From Marinobacter subterrani (GTDB lineage Bacteria > Pseudomonadota > Gammaproteobacteria > Pseudomonadales > Oleiphilaceae): 64,000 nucleotides of DNA. The stretch is from the NCBI RefSeq assembly GCF_001045555.1, contig NZ_LFBU01000001.1, positions 3,162,001 to 3,226,000 on the forward strand, read 5' to 3'. The notes under the pieces were generated by a model, which saw nothing but the letters and a program-made list of their open reading frames with translations, had not been told where the DNA came from and did not search any database. Positions 34,801 through 43,045 of this stretch are shown in pieces. The translations under genes and the position numbers were made by a program. The stretch's first letter is position 1. Each line of letters opens with the position of its first letter.

Positions 34801-37800
34801 CGCTGGAGCGGTTCGTCAAGGAATCCCGGGCCCAGAACAAACGGGCCAACCGCGAGGTGCTGTCACTGGTCGAGGCGGCCTGCGATTTCCTGACCCGGGG
34901 CCTGGCGCAGATTCGCGAAAACCCGCAGACCTCCCTGCCGGGTACCGAAGCGTTCCTTGAAAAGCTGGAGCGCCTCACGGATGAGACCCTGCGCGTTCAC
35001 AACGAAGACCGAACCGAGCAGCACCAGCCGGAAGCACCTTCGCAGCTGATTCAGCTGTTCCTGAATGAAGGCCTGGATATTGTTCTCGATGCCGACCGGA
35101 TTCTTCTGCACTGGGCGGCTAACCCCGAGGACACCGGTGCCCTGGATCAGCTTCGGTCAGAACTGGAGCAGCTCACCCGCGCTTCTTCCGATGCCGGTCT
35201 TACCGACGTGGCGGCCCTCTCGGGGGCGCTGAAAGAGACTTATGATTCGGTCGCCGAGCACAAGGAAGCGCCGGATCACGGTTTCTTTGAGACACTCCGC
35301 GCTGGTCACGAACAACTGATTAACATGATGGACCAGGTCGCCGCCGGGCTCGCCACCGAGTCCGGTGACGAGCTGGTTGCCAGCCTTGAGGCCTTGCGGC
35401 AGTCGCCGGCCGAGGAAGGCGCCGAACCGGATGCCTTCGAGCAGGAGTTCACTGACGACCTGGAAGAAATCGACCTCAGTTTCGATATGGAAGAACTCGA
35501 GGCGCCTGCGGAGGAAGCGCGCCCCGCGGAGGAGCAACCGCCCCTGCCGGAAATGTCAGAATCCGACGACGAGATGGACGAGGAACTGGCGGAAATCTTC
35601 CTGGAGGAAGCCCGGGATCTCATAGACAGTACTGCCGAGGCGCTCCAGAGCTGGAGCGAGAATACCGGCAACCTCGATATCCTCCGTTTGCTGCAACGGG
35701 ACCTGCATACCCTCAAGGGCGGAGCCCGGCTGGCAGATATTCCGGCGGTTGGCGACCTCTCCCACGAACTGGAAAATCTGTTTGAAGGGCTGACCGAACA
35801 GCGGCTGTCAGTGAACAGTGATCTGTCAGACCTGCTTTTCCGGTGCCACGACCGCCTGGCTGGCATGGTAGAGAACATGGAAGCCCGGGAAACACCGCGC
35901 CCGGCCCCGGACCTGATCGGCGAGATTCAGGCCTACATGGACAGCGCCACCGGAACACGACCGGTGACAAACGTCAGTACCGGCGAGGATCAGAGCAACC
36001 CGGAGGACAGCTCCGGGGAGCAGCCGCCGCTGGCAGAACTTGACGAGCCGGAAGAACCTGAAGCGGCAGAAGCGGCCGCCGAACCGGAGCCGGACGAGGA
36101 GGAAGGCGCAACCGACCTTTCCCACCTGGATCCGGAACTGCTGGGCATTTTCCTGGAAGAAGCCTACGACCTGATCAACTCGACGGGCAGTGCCCTGCAC
36201 ACCTGGACCGAAAACCCCTCGGACCGGGCAGTGGCGGCTGAACTCCAGCGCGATGTGCATACCCTCAAGGGTGGCGCCAGAATGGCTGGTGTCGACGCCA
36301 TCGGCGACCTGACGCACGTACTTGAGGACCTCTTCGAGAAGGTTGCCGAAGGCCAGCTTGACGCCAACGAAAGCATGAACGACCTGCTGTTTGCCTGCCA
36401 TGACCGGCTGGCCCAGATGGTCGAACAGGTCGCTACCCAGAAGCCGTGCCCGCCCGCGCAGGAACTGGTGGCGCGGGTTCAATCCCTGCTGCGGGGCGAG
36501 CCCATGCCGCCCCTGGCCCGGGCCAGCGACGACGACCTGATCGGCATCTTCCTGGACGAGGGCCTGGAGATCCAGGACGCCATCAGTGAGTGTCTCGACC
36601 AGTGGCGGGACGAGCCGGAAGAATTGACCGGCCTAACCCAGCTTCAGCAGGAATTGCATTCTCTGAAAGGCGGGGCGCGCCTGTCAGACGTGGACCCGAT
36701 TGCCGATCTGGCCGAAGCCTGGTCCGATGCCCTCGACCCGCTGATTTCCGGGGCCAACAACCAGAAAGTCCTGCTCAGTCTCAGCGACCGGGCACTGGCC
36801 AGCCTGAAGGCCATGCTTCGCAGCCTGGAAGAAGGCAGCAAGCCGGGGCCTGATGCCGGCCTTCTTGCCGAATTCCGGGCGGCCCACGACATCGCCGCCG
36901 AGGACTCTCCTACGCAGCGGCACGCACCCGACGAAGCCGGCCAGGAGGCCATTGATCCGGAAGTTCTGGAAATCTTCCTGGAGGAAGCTGGTGAGATCAT
37001 GGATCAGTTGGAACAGCTGCTCGATGACTGGCGCAAGGAGCCTTCAAACCACAACTTCAATCAGGAAGCCCAGAGAGCGTTGCACACCCTCAAGGGTGGT
37101 GCCCGCCTGTCCCAGCTCACCCGGCTTGGTGACCAGGCCCACGCCTTTGAAACCCGCCTGATTGATCTGGGCGGCAATGCGCCCGATGAGCAACAATGGC
37201 AGGCCATTACCAAAGACCACGATGCGATTATTGCCCTGGTCTCTGATATCCGGAAACGGTTTGAATCCGGTGCCCCCGCGCCGGAGCCGGTTCAGGCCGA
37301 AACGCCCAGGCCAGCCGCCGTCGAACCGGAACAGCCCCGGGAGCCGGCCAAGGCCGAACAGCCGGCTCCGCCGGCGCCCAAGCCGGGCAAATCGCCGGCC
37401 AAGGTTCGCAAGCAGGTCGCAGACGCCCAGCGTGCTGCCCAGGAAACCATCCGGGTCTCCGCGCCACTGCTCGACGAGCTGGTCAACCTGGCAGGTGAGA
37501 CCAGTATCACCCGGGGCCGGCTGGAGCAGCAGACCAGTGACTTCGGCCACACCCTGGACGAAATGGCGGCCACCATTGAGCGTCTGCGCGAACAGCTGCG
37601 CCGGATGGAAATCGAGACCGAGGCCCAGATTCTGTTCAGTGCGGAAAAGGAACACGGCCCGGATTATGGCGACGATTTTGACCCCCTGGAAATGGACCGC
37701 TATTCCTCCATCCAGCAGTTGTCCCGGGCCCTGACAGAGTCCTCCTCTGACCTGGCCGACCTTCGGGAAACCCTGTCTGACCGGGTACGGGATACCGAAA

Positions 37801-39272
37801 CCCTGCTGGTCCAGCAGTCCCGGATCAATACGGAGCTTCAGGAAGGTCTGATGAAGACCCGGATGATTCCGTTTGCCTCCATGGTGCCCCGTCTGCGGCG
37901 GATCGTCCGCCAGATCAGCGGTGAGCTTGGCAAGAAAGTCGAGTTTGATGTCCGTAACGCCGAGGGCGAGATGGACCGCAACATCCTTGAGCGCATGATT
38001 GCGCCGCTGGAGCACATGCTACGGAACGCCCTCGACCATGGCATCGAGAGCCCGGCCGACCGCACACAGGCCGGCAAGCCGGAAACCGGCGAGGTCACCC
38101 TGTCACTGACCCGTGAAGGTGGTGATGTGGTGCTGCGCATGATGGACGACGGCGCCGGCATTCCCTCCTCGGTCATTAGGGACAAGGCCATTCGCCAGGG
38201 CATGTTGCGCAAGGATGAGGACCTGTCCGAACGGGAAATCCTGCAGTTCATCCTGCAGCCCGGGTTCTCGACCGCGCAGAAGGTGACCCAGATTTCCGGC
38301 CGCGGTGTGGGCATGGATGTGGTGGCCAGTGAGATCAAGCAGCTCGGTGGCAGTCTGGATATCGATTCCGCGGTAGGTCGCGGTACCACCTTCACCGTCC
38401 GCCTGCCGTTCACGGTATCGGTCAACCGGGCGCTAATGGTCTCCACTGGCGAGGATTTCTACGCCATTCCGCTGAACACCATCGAAGGTATTGTCCGGGT
38501 CAGCACTTACGAGCTCGAAGAGCACTACAAGCCGGACGCACCAATGTACGAGTATGCCGGCCAGGAATACCGGCTCCAGTACCTTGGCAGCCTGCTGAAC
38601 AGTGATCACCACCCGAAGCTGCAGGGCCAGGCCCTGCCACTGCCGGTGATTCTGGTGCGCGGTGCCGAACAGCCCATGGCCCTGCAGGTTGATCACCTGA
38701 TGGGCAGCCGGGAAATCGTTGTTAAATCCCTGGGACCGCAATTCAGTACTGTGCGGGGCGTATCCGGCGCCACCATCCTGGGTGATGGTAACGTGGTGGT
38801 GATTCTCGACCTGCCGGCGATGATCCGTTCGGACATCCTGTCCGAGCGTCAGCGCCTGGCCAATCTCGAGAAAGCCCGCGAGTCGGCAAGGTTTGAGGAA
38901 CAGGCCACCGTGGTTATGGTGGTGGACGATTCGGTTACCGTACGGAAAGTTACCTCGCGACTGCTGGAGCGCAACGGCATGGAAGTCATCACCGCGAAAG
39001 ACGGTCTGGATGCTGTGGCCCAGCTTCAGGACCACAAGCCCGACATCATTCTTCTGGATATAGAGATGCCACGCATGGACGGCTTCGAGGTTGCCAGTTT
39101 CGTGCGCCATGACGACAACCTGCGCGATACCCCGATCTGCATGATCACCTCCCGGACCGGCGAGAAGCACCGTGAGCGGGCGCTCGCCATCGGCGTTAAC
39201 GAGTACCTCGGCAAGCCATTCCAGGAAACCGAGTTGCTTGAGACGATTGAGCGGCTGACCGGAAAGCAGTGA
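31824..39272 (+). CDS. chpA: Giant hybrid chemosensory kinase ChpA (PilL)
   Basis: A 2482-residue CheA-like kinase. The start is ATG 31824 (GGAG five bases upstream) rather than GTG 31818. The first 500 residues are FimL-like, with two degenerate phosphotransfer modules (HGTLQMV, HSIRGGL). Seven canonical Hpt sites follow: HTLKGS at about His652, His825 and His973, then HTLKGG/HSLKGG at about His1295, His1479, His1612 and His1754. Between the third and fourth lies a further helical module without a site. After a Pro-rich linker come the dimerisation helices, the ATPase domain (HMLRNALDHGIE, DDGAGI, GRGVGMDVV), a CheW domain and a C-terminal receiver (Asp2412 in LLDIEMPRMDG, Lys in GKPF). It phosphorylates PilG and PilH. 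Confidence 0.95.
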   Translation: MGNHHDSIALDWVRGEIQDTLTQGQHALEAYVENRDDTARLRFCLNYLHQVHGTLQMVELYGAALLTEEMEKLTQAVLNETVASVDEAVEVLMQAILQLPQYLEHLASSQDDFPMVLLPLLNDLRAARGEPLLSDTSLFKPDLSPARIRVSGKVSQRLQDPTVLGHIRKLRQMYQFALAGVIREADLAAHFDYMQKVIQRLVRLCQKTPRGELWKAASAFIETLQANVNPVNAAAKSLLRELDNEVRRLTDEHADVLQQPVPEALFKHLLYYVARARDLESPQISALRDAYQLNQALPSEDDVVAARSRVSGPGRDAIHSVVGALNEELAKLKDQLDLYVRSELRQNSELEELLPGLRQVANTLAVLGLGIPRKVVTEQVELVEKLSTQTEPVDDGTLMDIAGALLYVEASLAGLDAEGHNQTAGDEAADAPVNLGSRELGEASGALLRESRNTLEQVKSAIVNFIASQWDTREIEHVPGLLHSIRGGLSLIPLERVADMLASAERYITDVLLDSKQVPDWKQLDILADAVTSIEYYLERLAEGIGENDSILRVAENSLTSLGFPVGAEPTWSASAAEDIPLVEPVEELPQASPEESEPRSSSDSELLDDEILGIFVEEAEEVLETIHEFYPRLRQNHDDREALTEVRRSFHTLKGSGRLVGATSIGELAWSVENLLNRVIDQTIRPTDDMFNLVDEVNARIPSLIREFKAGQTAGDVAELIQRAEAMATTRRTDGEPGPEQDVPVVAEEQANVPTVDEQPDLASADTSAVEETGDDDDLIDDEILEIFVEEAGEVLDTIREYLPMLLRQHDDRSALSEVRRAFHTLKGSGRMVGALAVGELAWSVENMLNRVIDGSIFMNDDIAGLLEDVTANLPALVDDFEKRRAPSLDTSNLEARANALANGEIPDASTMPDAESEAIGAEVDDGAVDPVLLDIFESETETHLQTLKDFLATAGDKTTVTYTDDLSRALHTLKGSAHTAGIAPIAAVITPLERFVKESRAQNKRANREVLSLVEAACDFLTRGLAQIRENPQTSLPGTEAFLEKLERLTDETLRVHNEDRTEQHQPEAPSQLIQLFLNEGLDIVLDADRILLHWAANPEDTGALDQLRSELEQLTRASSDAGLTDVAALSGALKETYDSVAEHKEAPDHGFFETLRAGHEQLINMMDQVAAGLATESGDELVASLEALRQSPAEEGAEPDAFEQEFTDDLEEIDLSFDMEELEAPAEEARPAEEQPPLPEMSESDDEMDEELAEIFLEEARDLIDSTAEALQSWSENTGNLDILRLLQRDLHTLKGGARLADIPAVGDLSHELENLFEGLTEQRLSVNSDLSDLLFRCHDRLAGMVENMEARETPRPAPDLIGEIQAYMDSATGTRPVTNVSTGEDQSNPEDSSGEQPPLAELDEPEEPEAAEAAAEPEPDEEEGATDLSHLDPELLGIFLEEAYDLINSTGSALHTWTENPSDRAVAAELQRDVHTLKGGARMAGVDAIGDLTHVLEDLFEKVAEGQLDANESMNDLLFACHDRLAQMVEQVATQKPCPPAQELVARVQSLLRGEPMPPLARASDDDLIGIFLDEGLEIQDAISECLDQWRDEPEELTGLTQLQQELHSLKGGARLSDVDPIADLAEAWSDALDPLISGANNQKVLLSLSDRALASLKAMLRSLEEGSKPGPDAGLLAEFRAAHDIAAEDSPTQRHAPDEAGQEAIDPEVLEIFLEEAGEIMDQLEQLLDDWRKEPSNHNFNQEAQRALHTLKGGARLSQLTRLGDQAHAFETRLIDLGGNAPDEQQWQAITKDHDAIIALVSDIRKRFESGAPAPEPVQAETPRPAAVEPEQPREPAKAEQPAPPAPKPGKSPAKVRKQVADAQRAAQETIRVSAPLLDELVNLAGETSITRGRLEQQTSDFGHTLDEMAATIERLREQLRRMEIETEAQILFSAEKEHGPDYGDDFDPLEMDRYSSIQQLSRALTESSSDLADLRETLSDRVRDTETLLVQQSRINTELQEGLMKTRMIPFASMVPRLRRIVRQISGELGKKVEFDVRNAEGEMDRNILERMIAPLEHMLRNALDHGIESPADRTQAGKPETGEVTLSLTREGGDVVLRMMDDGAGIPSSVIRDKAIRQGMLRKDEDLSEREILQFILQPGFSTAQKVTQISGRGVGMDVVASEIKQLGGSLDIDSAVGRGTTFTVRLPFTVSVNRALMVSTGEDFYAIPLNTIEGIVRVSTYELEEHYKPDAPMYEYAGQEYRLQYLGSLLNSDHHPKLQGQALPLPVILVRGAEQPMALQVDHLMGSREIVVKSLGPQFSTVRGVSGATILGDGNVVVILDLPAMIRSDILSERQRLANLEKARESARFEEQATVVMVVDDSVTVRKVTSRLLERNGMEVITAKDGLDAVAQLQDHKPDIILLDIEMPRMDGFEVASFVRHDDNLRDTPICMITSRTGEKHRERALAIGVNEYLGKPFQETELLETIERLTGKQ

Positions 39273-40324
39273 TGGCCGGTCAGTCTTCCAGGCCGCGGGT
39301 CGGGATTGTCTCGGATGTGGTCCTGCAGCGCCATCGCCTGCAGGCGGCCACCGCCAAGTTCGGTCTCGAGGTCTGCTTTTCCGGCGACCCGGACCGGCTC
39401 CAGGGTTATCCGGCGTTTCCGGATGCCAGCCTCTGGCTGGTAACCCTGGAAGACGAGGCCGATCACCCGGTGCTGTTCGATCACCTTCTGGAGAACACCG
39501 AAGCGCCGGTGCTGTTCGGACTGGACGAAGCGCCCAAGCCCGGCTGCACCGAGTATTTTCGCTGGGAACGCCGGCTGCTGGGTAAGCTGGAGCAACAGCT
39601 TGGGCATCTGGAAGAGCTGGATTCCGAGGCGACGCTGGAGCAACTGGCGGAGGAGACTCTGACGCCGCTTGCCTCGCCGGATCTGCCCCACTGGATTAGC
39701 CCGGCGGTTCCCGGGTCCGTGGCGGAGGAGGTCTGGATTCTCGGCGCCTCGCTCGGTGGCCCGGCGGCGGTCAAGACCTTCCTTGATCACCTTCCGGCCG
39801 GTCTGCCCGTGGGTTTTATCTACGCCCAGCACATCGATGGCAATTTCACTGAGGTGCTCACCCGGGTGCTGGGCCGCCATGCCCATTACAAGCTCAAACG
39901 GCCGGATGAAGGCTACCGGGTAAAAAACGGCGATGTGGTACTCATGCCGGTGGAACACGAATGGAAGCTGAATGAACAGGGGGCGCTGACAGAAACCAGC
40001 AGCGACTGGCCCGGGCCCTATGGTCCCTCGATAGACCAGGTGCTACTGAATGTCGCGGACCATTATGGCCCACGCTGCCATGCCATTCTTTTTTCCGGCA
40101 TGGGTAATGACGGCGCTATTGCCGCACCGCTTCTGAAAGCCTACGGCAGCCGGATCTGGGTTCAGGAAAGCGCCAGCTGCGGTAACAGCTCGATGCCCGA
40201 CTCCGTGGCCGCGACCGGCTGCACCGGATTTTGCGGCACCCCCGAGCAACTGGCCCGGGAACTGGTAAAAACCATTGAAGAATCCTGCCTGCTCAAGGGC
40301 CGGCAGAAACGCGACTCCGCCTGA
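39272..40324 (+). CDS. chpB: CheB-type methylesterase ChpB
   Basis: A 350-residue protein that starts in the TGATG overlap with chpA. The C-terminal CheB domain has the catalytic serine in GASLGGPAAVK, a histidine in YAQHIDGNF, and the aspartate in GMGNDGA. The N-terminal 120 residues (RVGIVSDVVLQRHRLQAA) look like a receiver fold, but the strand that should carry the phosphoacceptor reads LWLVTLEDEADHP rather than LLDxxMP, so phosphorylation control is doubtful. It would remove methyl groups from PilJ glutamates. Confidence 0.9.
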   Translation: MAGQSSRPRVGIVSDVVLQRHRLQAATAKFGLEVCFSGDPDRLQGYPAFPDASLWLVTLEDEADHPVLFDHLLENTEAPVLFGLDEAPKPGCTEYFRWERRLLGKLEQQLGHLEELDSEATLEQLAEETLTPLASPDLPHWISPAVPGSVAEEVWILGASLGGPAAVKTFLDHLPAGLPVGFIYAQHIDGNFTEVLTRVLGRHAHYKLKRPDEGYRVKNGDVVLMPVEHEWKLNEQGALTETSSDWPGPYGPSIDQVLLNVADHYGPRCHAILFSGMGNDGAIAAPLLKAYGSRIWVQESASCGNSSMPDSVAATGCTGFCGTPEQLARELVKTIEESCLLKGRQKRDSA

Positions 40325-40335
40325 GGAAACACGCC

Positions 40336-40797
40336 ATGAATGACACCAGCCAAACCCTTTCCTGCGTCATGATTCCCATGAGCGGTCGCCAATTATTGCT
40401 GCCCAACGTCTCGATTGCCGAAGTGGTCGATTACGCCAGTAGCGATGCCGCTACCAACACGCCGGAATGGCTGGTGGGTTACCTGGACTGGCGCGGGCTG
40501 CAGTTGCCGGTAATTTCCTACGATGCCGCCAACGGCGGCGCACTCACAGTCCCCGGAGACAACCGTGGGCGGATCGTGGTGCTCAACAGCATCGGCGACC
40601 ATCACAAGGAAGTACCGTTCATGGCACTGGTGACCCAGGGCATCCCCAGCCAGGCCCGTCTGACCGAGGCACAGGTCAGAAAACTGGATGGCGAACCCGG
40701 CCCGGCCGACCTGATGCAGGTTGAAGTGGACGGCGACATCGCCTGGATTCCCAATCTGGCGTTCCTGGAGTCCCTCGTCCAGGCATCCCTCCACTGA
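40336..40797 (+). CDS. chpC: CheW-like protein ChpC
   Basis: A 153-residue CheW-domain protein. LLLPNVSIAEVVDYA, PEWLVGYLDWRGLQLPVISYD and a C-terminal IAWIPNLAFLESL match ChpC proteins. It is a second coupling protein of the cluster and may link another receptor to ChpA. It ends the pil-chp operon here; the chpD and chpE genes found in P. aeruginosa are absent. There is a 12-base gap to chpB. Confidence 0.88.
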   Translation: MNDTSQTLSCVMIPMSGRQLLLPNVSIAEVVDYASSDAATNTPEWLVGYLDWRGLQLPVISYDAANGGALTVPGDNRGRIVVLNSIGDHHKEVPFMALVTQGIPSQARLTEAQVRKLDGEPGPADLMQVEVDGDIAWIPNLAFLESLVQASLH

Positions 40798-40841
40798 CCT
40801 TGCCGTGCCGGCCGGTCGCACCGCCATGGCAGGGATTTCTG

Positions 40842-40864
40842 CAAATGTTATAATGTTGCAAATT
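40842..40864 (+). promoter_or_regulatory. Candidate Zur operator overlapping the zur -10 box
   Basis: AAATGTTATAATGTTGCAAATT contains the left half of the Zur consensus (AAATGTTATA) and a perfect -10 hexamer TATAAT (40849-40854). The right half (ATGTTGCAAATT) diverges. TGCAAAT occurs as a direct repeat around it. Position suggests zinc-dependent autoregulation of zur-znuC-znuB. Confidence 0.45.
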
Positions 40865-40880
40865 TTGCAGGATCTCCGCC

Positions 40881-41372
40881 ATGTCTGCCCGAGCCATTCC
40901 CTACCGGCCCCATAACCACGATGCCTGTGTCAGCCAGGCGCTTGCCGACGCCAGGTTAATCTGCCAACAGCAGAGTGCCCGCCTGACGCCCATCCGGGAA
41001 CGGGTTCTTGAGCTGGTCTGGCAATCCCACAAACCCCTGGGGGCCTACGATGTTCTGGCGGAGCTGTCCTCTGATGGCCACAATGCGGCGCCGCCCACGG
41101 TCTACCGGGCCCTCGATTTTCTGCAGCAACACGGCCTGGTGCACCGGATCGCCTCGCTGAATGCATTTGTCGGCTGCACCCGGCCTGCCGAAAGCCACAC
41201 TGGCATGTTTCTGATCTGCCGCGCCTGCGGCAACGTTCTGGAGCTGACTGCGCCAGCACTCACCTCCGAGGTACGTAAAGCAGCGGCCGGCGAGGGTTTC
41301 AGGGCCGAGAGCACCACCCTGGAGATCGCCGGCCTGTGTCCCCGTTGCCAGGCGGAGCCCTGCCATGACTGA
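40881..41372 (+). CDS. zur: Zinc uptake regulator Zur (Fur family)
   Basis: A 163-residue winged-helix metalloregulator. RLTPIRERVLELVW and PPTVYRALDFLQQHGLVHRI give the DNA-binding domain. Two CxxC pairs, CRACG and CPRCQ, form the structural zinc site, and His-rich stretches supply the sensing site (GCTRPAESHTGMF replaces the Fur HHDH region, which favours Zur). With zinc bound it would repress the zinc import genes it precedes. The stop overlaps znuC by 8 bases. Confidence 0.93.
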   Translation: MSARAIPYRPHNHDACVSQALADARLICQQQSARLTPIRERVLELVWQSHKPLGAYDVLAELSSDGHNAAPPTVYRALDFLQQHGLVHRIASLNAFVGCTRPAESHTGMFLICRACGNVLELTAPALTSEVRKAAAGEGFRAESTTLEIAGLCPRCQAEPCHD

Positions 41373-42153
41373 ATCACTGGTAACCCTGGACAATCTCACG
41401 GTCCGGTTTGATGACCGGCCGGTGGTGGACCGGGTCAATCTGAACGTGCACCGCGGCGATATCATCACCATCATTGGCCCCAACGGAGCCGGCAAGACCA
41501 CGCTGATCAAGGCGGTTCTCGGAATCCAGAAGGCCTCGGGTGGCCAGGTGTCACGACAGAAAAATCTGCTGATCGGCTACGTCCCGCAGCATCTGACCCT
41601 GGAAACAACGCTACCGCTGAGCGTCAAGCGGTTCATGCTGCTCAGCGGCAGGCCGTTACCGGACTGCGAGTCGGCGCTGGCCCGAACCGGGGTCGGGCAC
41701 CTGCTGCATGCCTCCGTGCACCACCTGTCCGGGGGCGAAAAGCAGCGGCTGCTGCTGGCCCGCGCCCTGGCCCGCAAGCCGGATCTGCTGGTGCTCGATG
41801 AACCGGCCCAGGGAGTCGATATCAACGGCCAGGCAGCGCTGTACGATCTGATTCGCCAACTGCGGGACGACCTGAATTGCGGTGTGATCATGATTTCCCA
41901 CGATCTACACCTGGTTATGGCGGCGACCGATAAAGTCATCTGCCTGAACCAGCATATATGCTGCAGCGGCTACCCTGCGGATATTTCCCGGGACCCGGCC
42001 TTTATCGAAACTTTTGGCCGGCCGGTGGCGGAATCCCTGGCGGTGTACCATCACCACCACAACCATTCCCATGATTTGCATGGCGATGTGGTTGCCCGGG
42101 GACAGCAGGGCAACCGGAGCGGGCATGAGGGATGTGACCATGCCCATCATTGA
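41365..42153 (+). CDS. znuC: Zinc ABC transporter ATP-binding protein ZnuC
   Basis: A 262-residue ABC ATPase. Walker A IGPNGAGKTTL, Q-loop YVPQ, signature LSGGEKQR, Walker B LLVLDEPAQGVD and switch MISHDLH are present. The C-terminal 40 residues are His-rich (HHHHNHSHDLHGD, then GHEGCDHAHH), a common zinc-binding tail in ZnuC. It overlaps both neighbours, zur and znuB. The gene for the periplasmic zinc-binding protein ZnuA is not in this window. Confidence 0.94.
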   Translation: MTESLVTLDNLTVRFDDRPVVDRVNLNVHRGDIITIIGPNGAGKTTLIKAVLGIQKASGGQVSRQKNLLIGYVPQHLTLETTLPLSVKRFMLLSGRPLPDCESALARTGVGHLLHASVHHLSGGEKQRLLLARALARKPDLLVLDEPAQGVDINGQAALYDLIRQLRDDLNCGVIMISHDLHLVMAATDKVICLNQHICCSGYPADISRDPAFIETFGRPVAESLAVYHHHHNHSHDLHGDVVARGQQGNRSGHEGCDHAHH

Positions 42154-42952
42154 CGCCCTGTTGGACGATTTTTTCTGGCGCGCCCTGATTGGCGGCCTGG
42201 GGGTGGCACTGGTCGCAGGCCCCCTGGGCTGTTTCGTGGTCTGGCGCCGCATGGCCTATTTCGGCGACACCCTGGCGCACTCCGCTCTGCTCGGTATCGC
42301 GCTAAGCTTTCTGATCACCGTGCCTCTGAACGTCGGGGTGATCATTACCTGTGTGGTTCTGGCGATCGCCCTGGTGCTGCTCTCCCGCACCCGGGCCCTG
42401 GCCACCGATACCCTGCTGGGCATTCTTGCGCACAGTGCCCTGGCCATCGGCCTGGTGACCCTGAGCTTCATGCCCGACGTCCGGGTGGATCTTACCGGCC
42501 TGCTGTTCGGCGACCTTCTGGCCATGCGACAGGACGATCTCCTGTGGATCTACGGCGGCGCGATTGTCATTCTGGGCCTTCTGACTGTGCTCTGGCGAGG
42601 GTTGCTGATGAGCACCATCCACGAGGAACTGGCGCGGGTGGAAGGCATTGCGGTGGAGCGCCTCCGGCTGGTGCTTATGCTGATGTTTTCCCTGGTGATT
42701 GCAGTGGCCATGAAAATAGTCGGTGTGCTGCTGATCACCGCCTTGCTCATTATTCCAGCAGCCACCGCCAGACGGCTCGCCCGGAACCCGGAGATCATGG
42801 TTGCTTTGGCCGTAGTGTTCGGCTTTGTTGCGGTGGCCGGCGGGCTGAGCCTGTCCTGGCACCTGGACACGCCGGCGGGGCCGTCGATTGTGGTCACCGC
42901 CTTTGCCACGTTCCTGCTGGTATATGGCGCAGCCGGCAAGAGCCGGATCTGA
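42140..42952 (+). CDS. znuB: Zinc ABC transporter permease ZnuB
   Basis: A 270-residue ABC-3 family permease with about eight membrane helices. WRRMAYFGDTLAHSALLGIAL and VKIVGVLLITALLIIPAATAR-type sequence (here MKIVGVLLITALLIIPA) are family hallmarks. The start is ATG 42140, overlapping the znuC stop, with GAGGG upstream; ATG 42125 is an alternative. It forms the zinc channel across the inner membrane together with ZnuC. Confidence 0.93.
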   Translation: MPIIDALLDDFFWRALIGGLGVALVAGPLGCFVVWRRMAYFGDTLAHSALLGIALSFLITVPLNVGVIITCVVLAIALVLLSRTRALATDTLLGILAHSALAIGLVTLSFMPDVRVDLTGLLFGDLLAMRQDDLLWIYGGAIVILGLLTVLWRGLLMSTIHEELARVEGIAVERLRLVLMLMFSLVIAVAMKIVGVLLITALLIIPAATARRLARNPEIMVALAVVFGFVAVAGGLSLSWHLDTPAGPSIVVTAFATFLLVYGAAGKSRI

Positions 42953-43045
42953 GGGTTTCCCTCTGGCCGGCCGCTGGACTAGAGTATAGAAACACCGGCA
43001 GTTGCTACCATCAGGGCGCACGCCCTGCCGCAAAGGATGCCAGGC

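Noticed and set aside
33771..37090. Regularly spaced near-identical stretches resembling a repeat array
   Set aside because: They are the coding sequence of successive Hpt modules in ChpA, spaced 400-960 bases, and not CRISPR repeats.
37044..38015. A minus-strand frame inside chpA
   Set aside because: It lies wholly within the ChpA linker and dimerisation region, which is intact on the plus strand.
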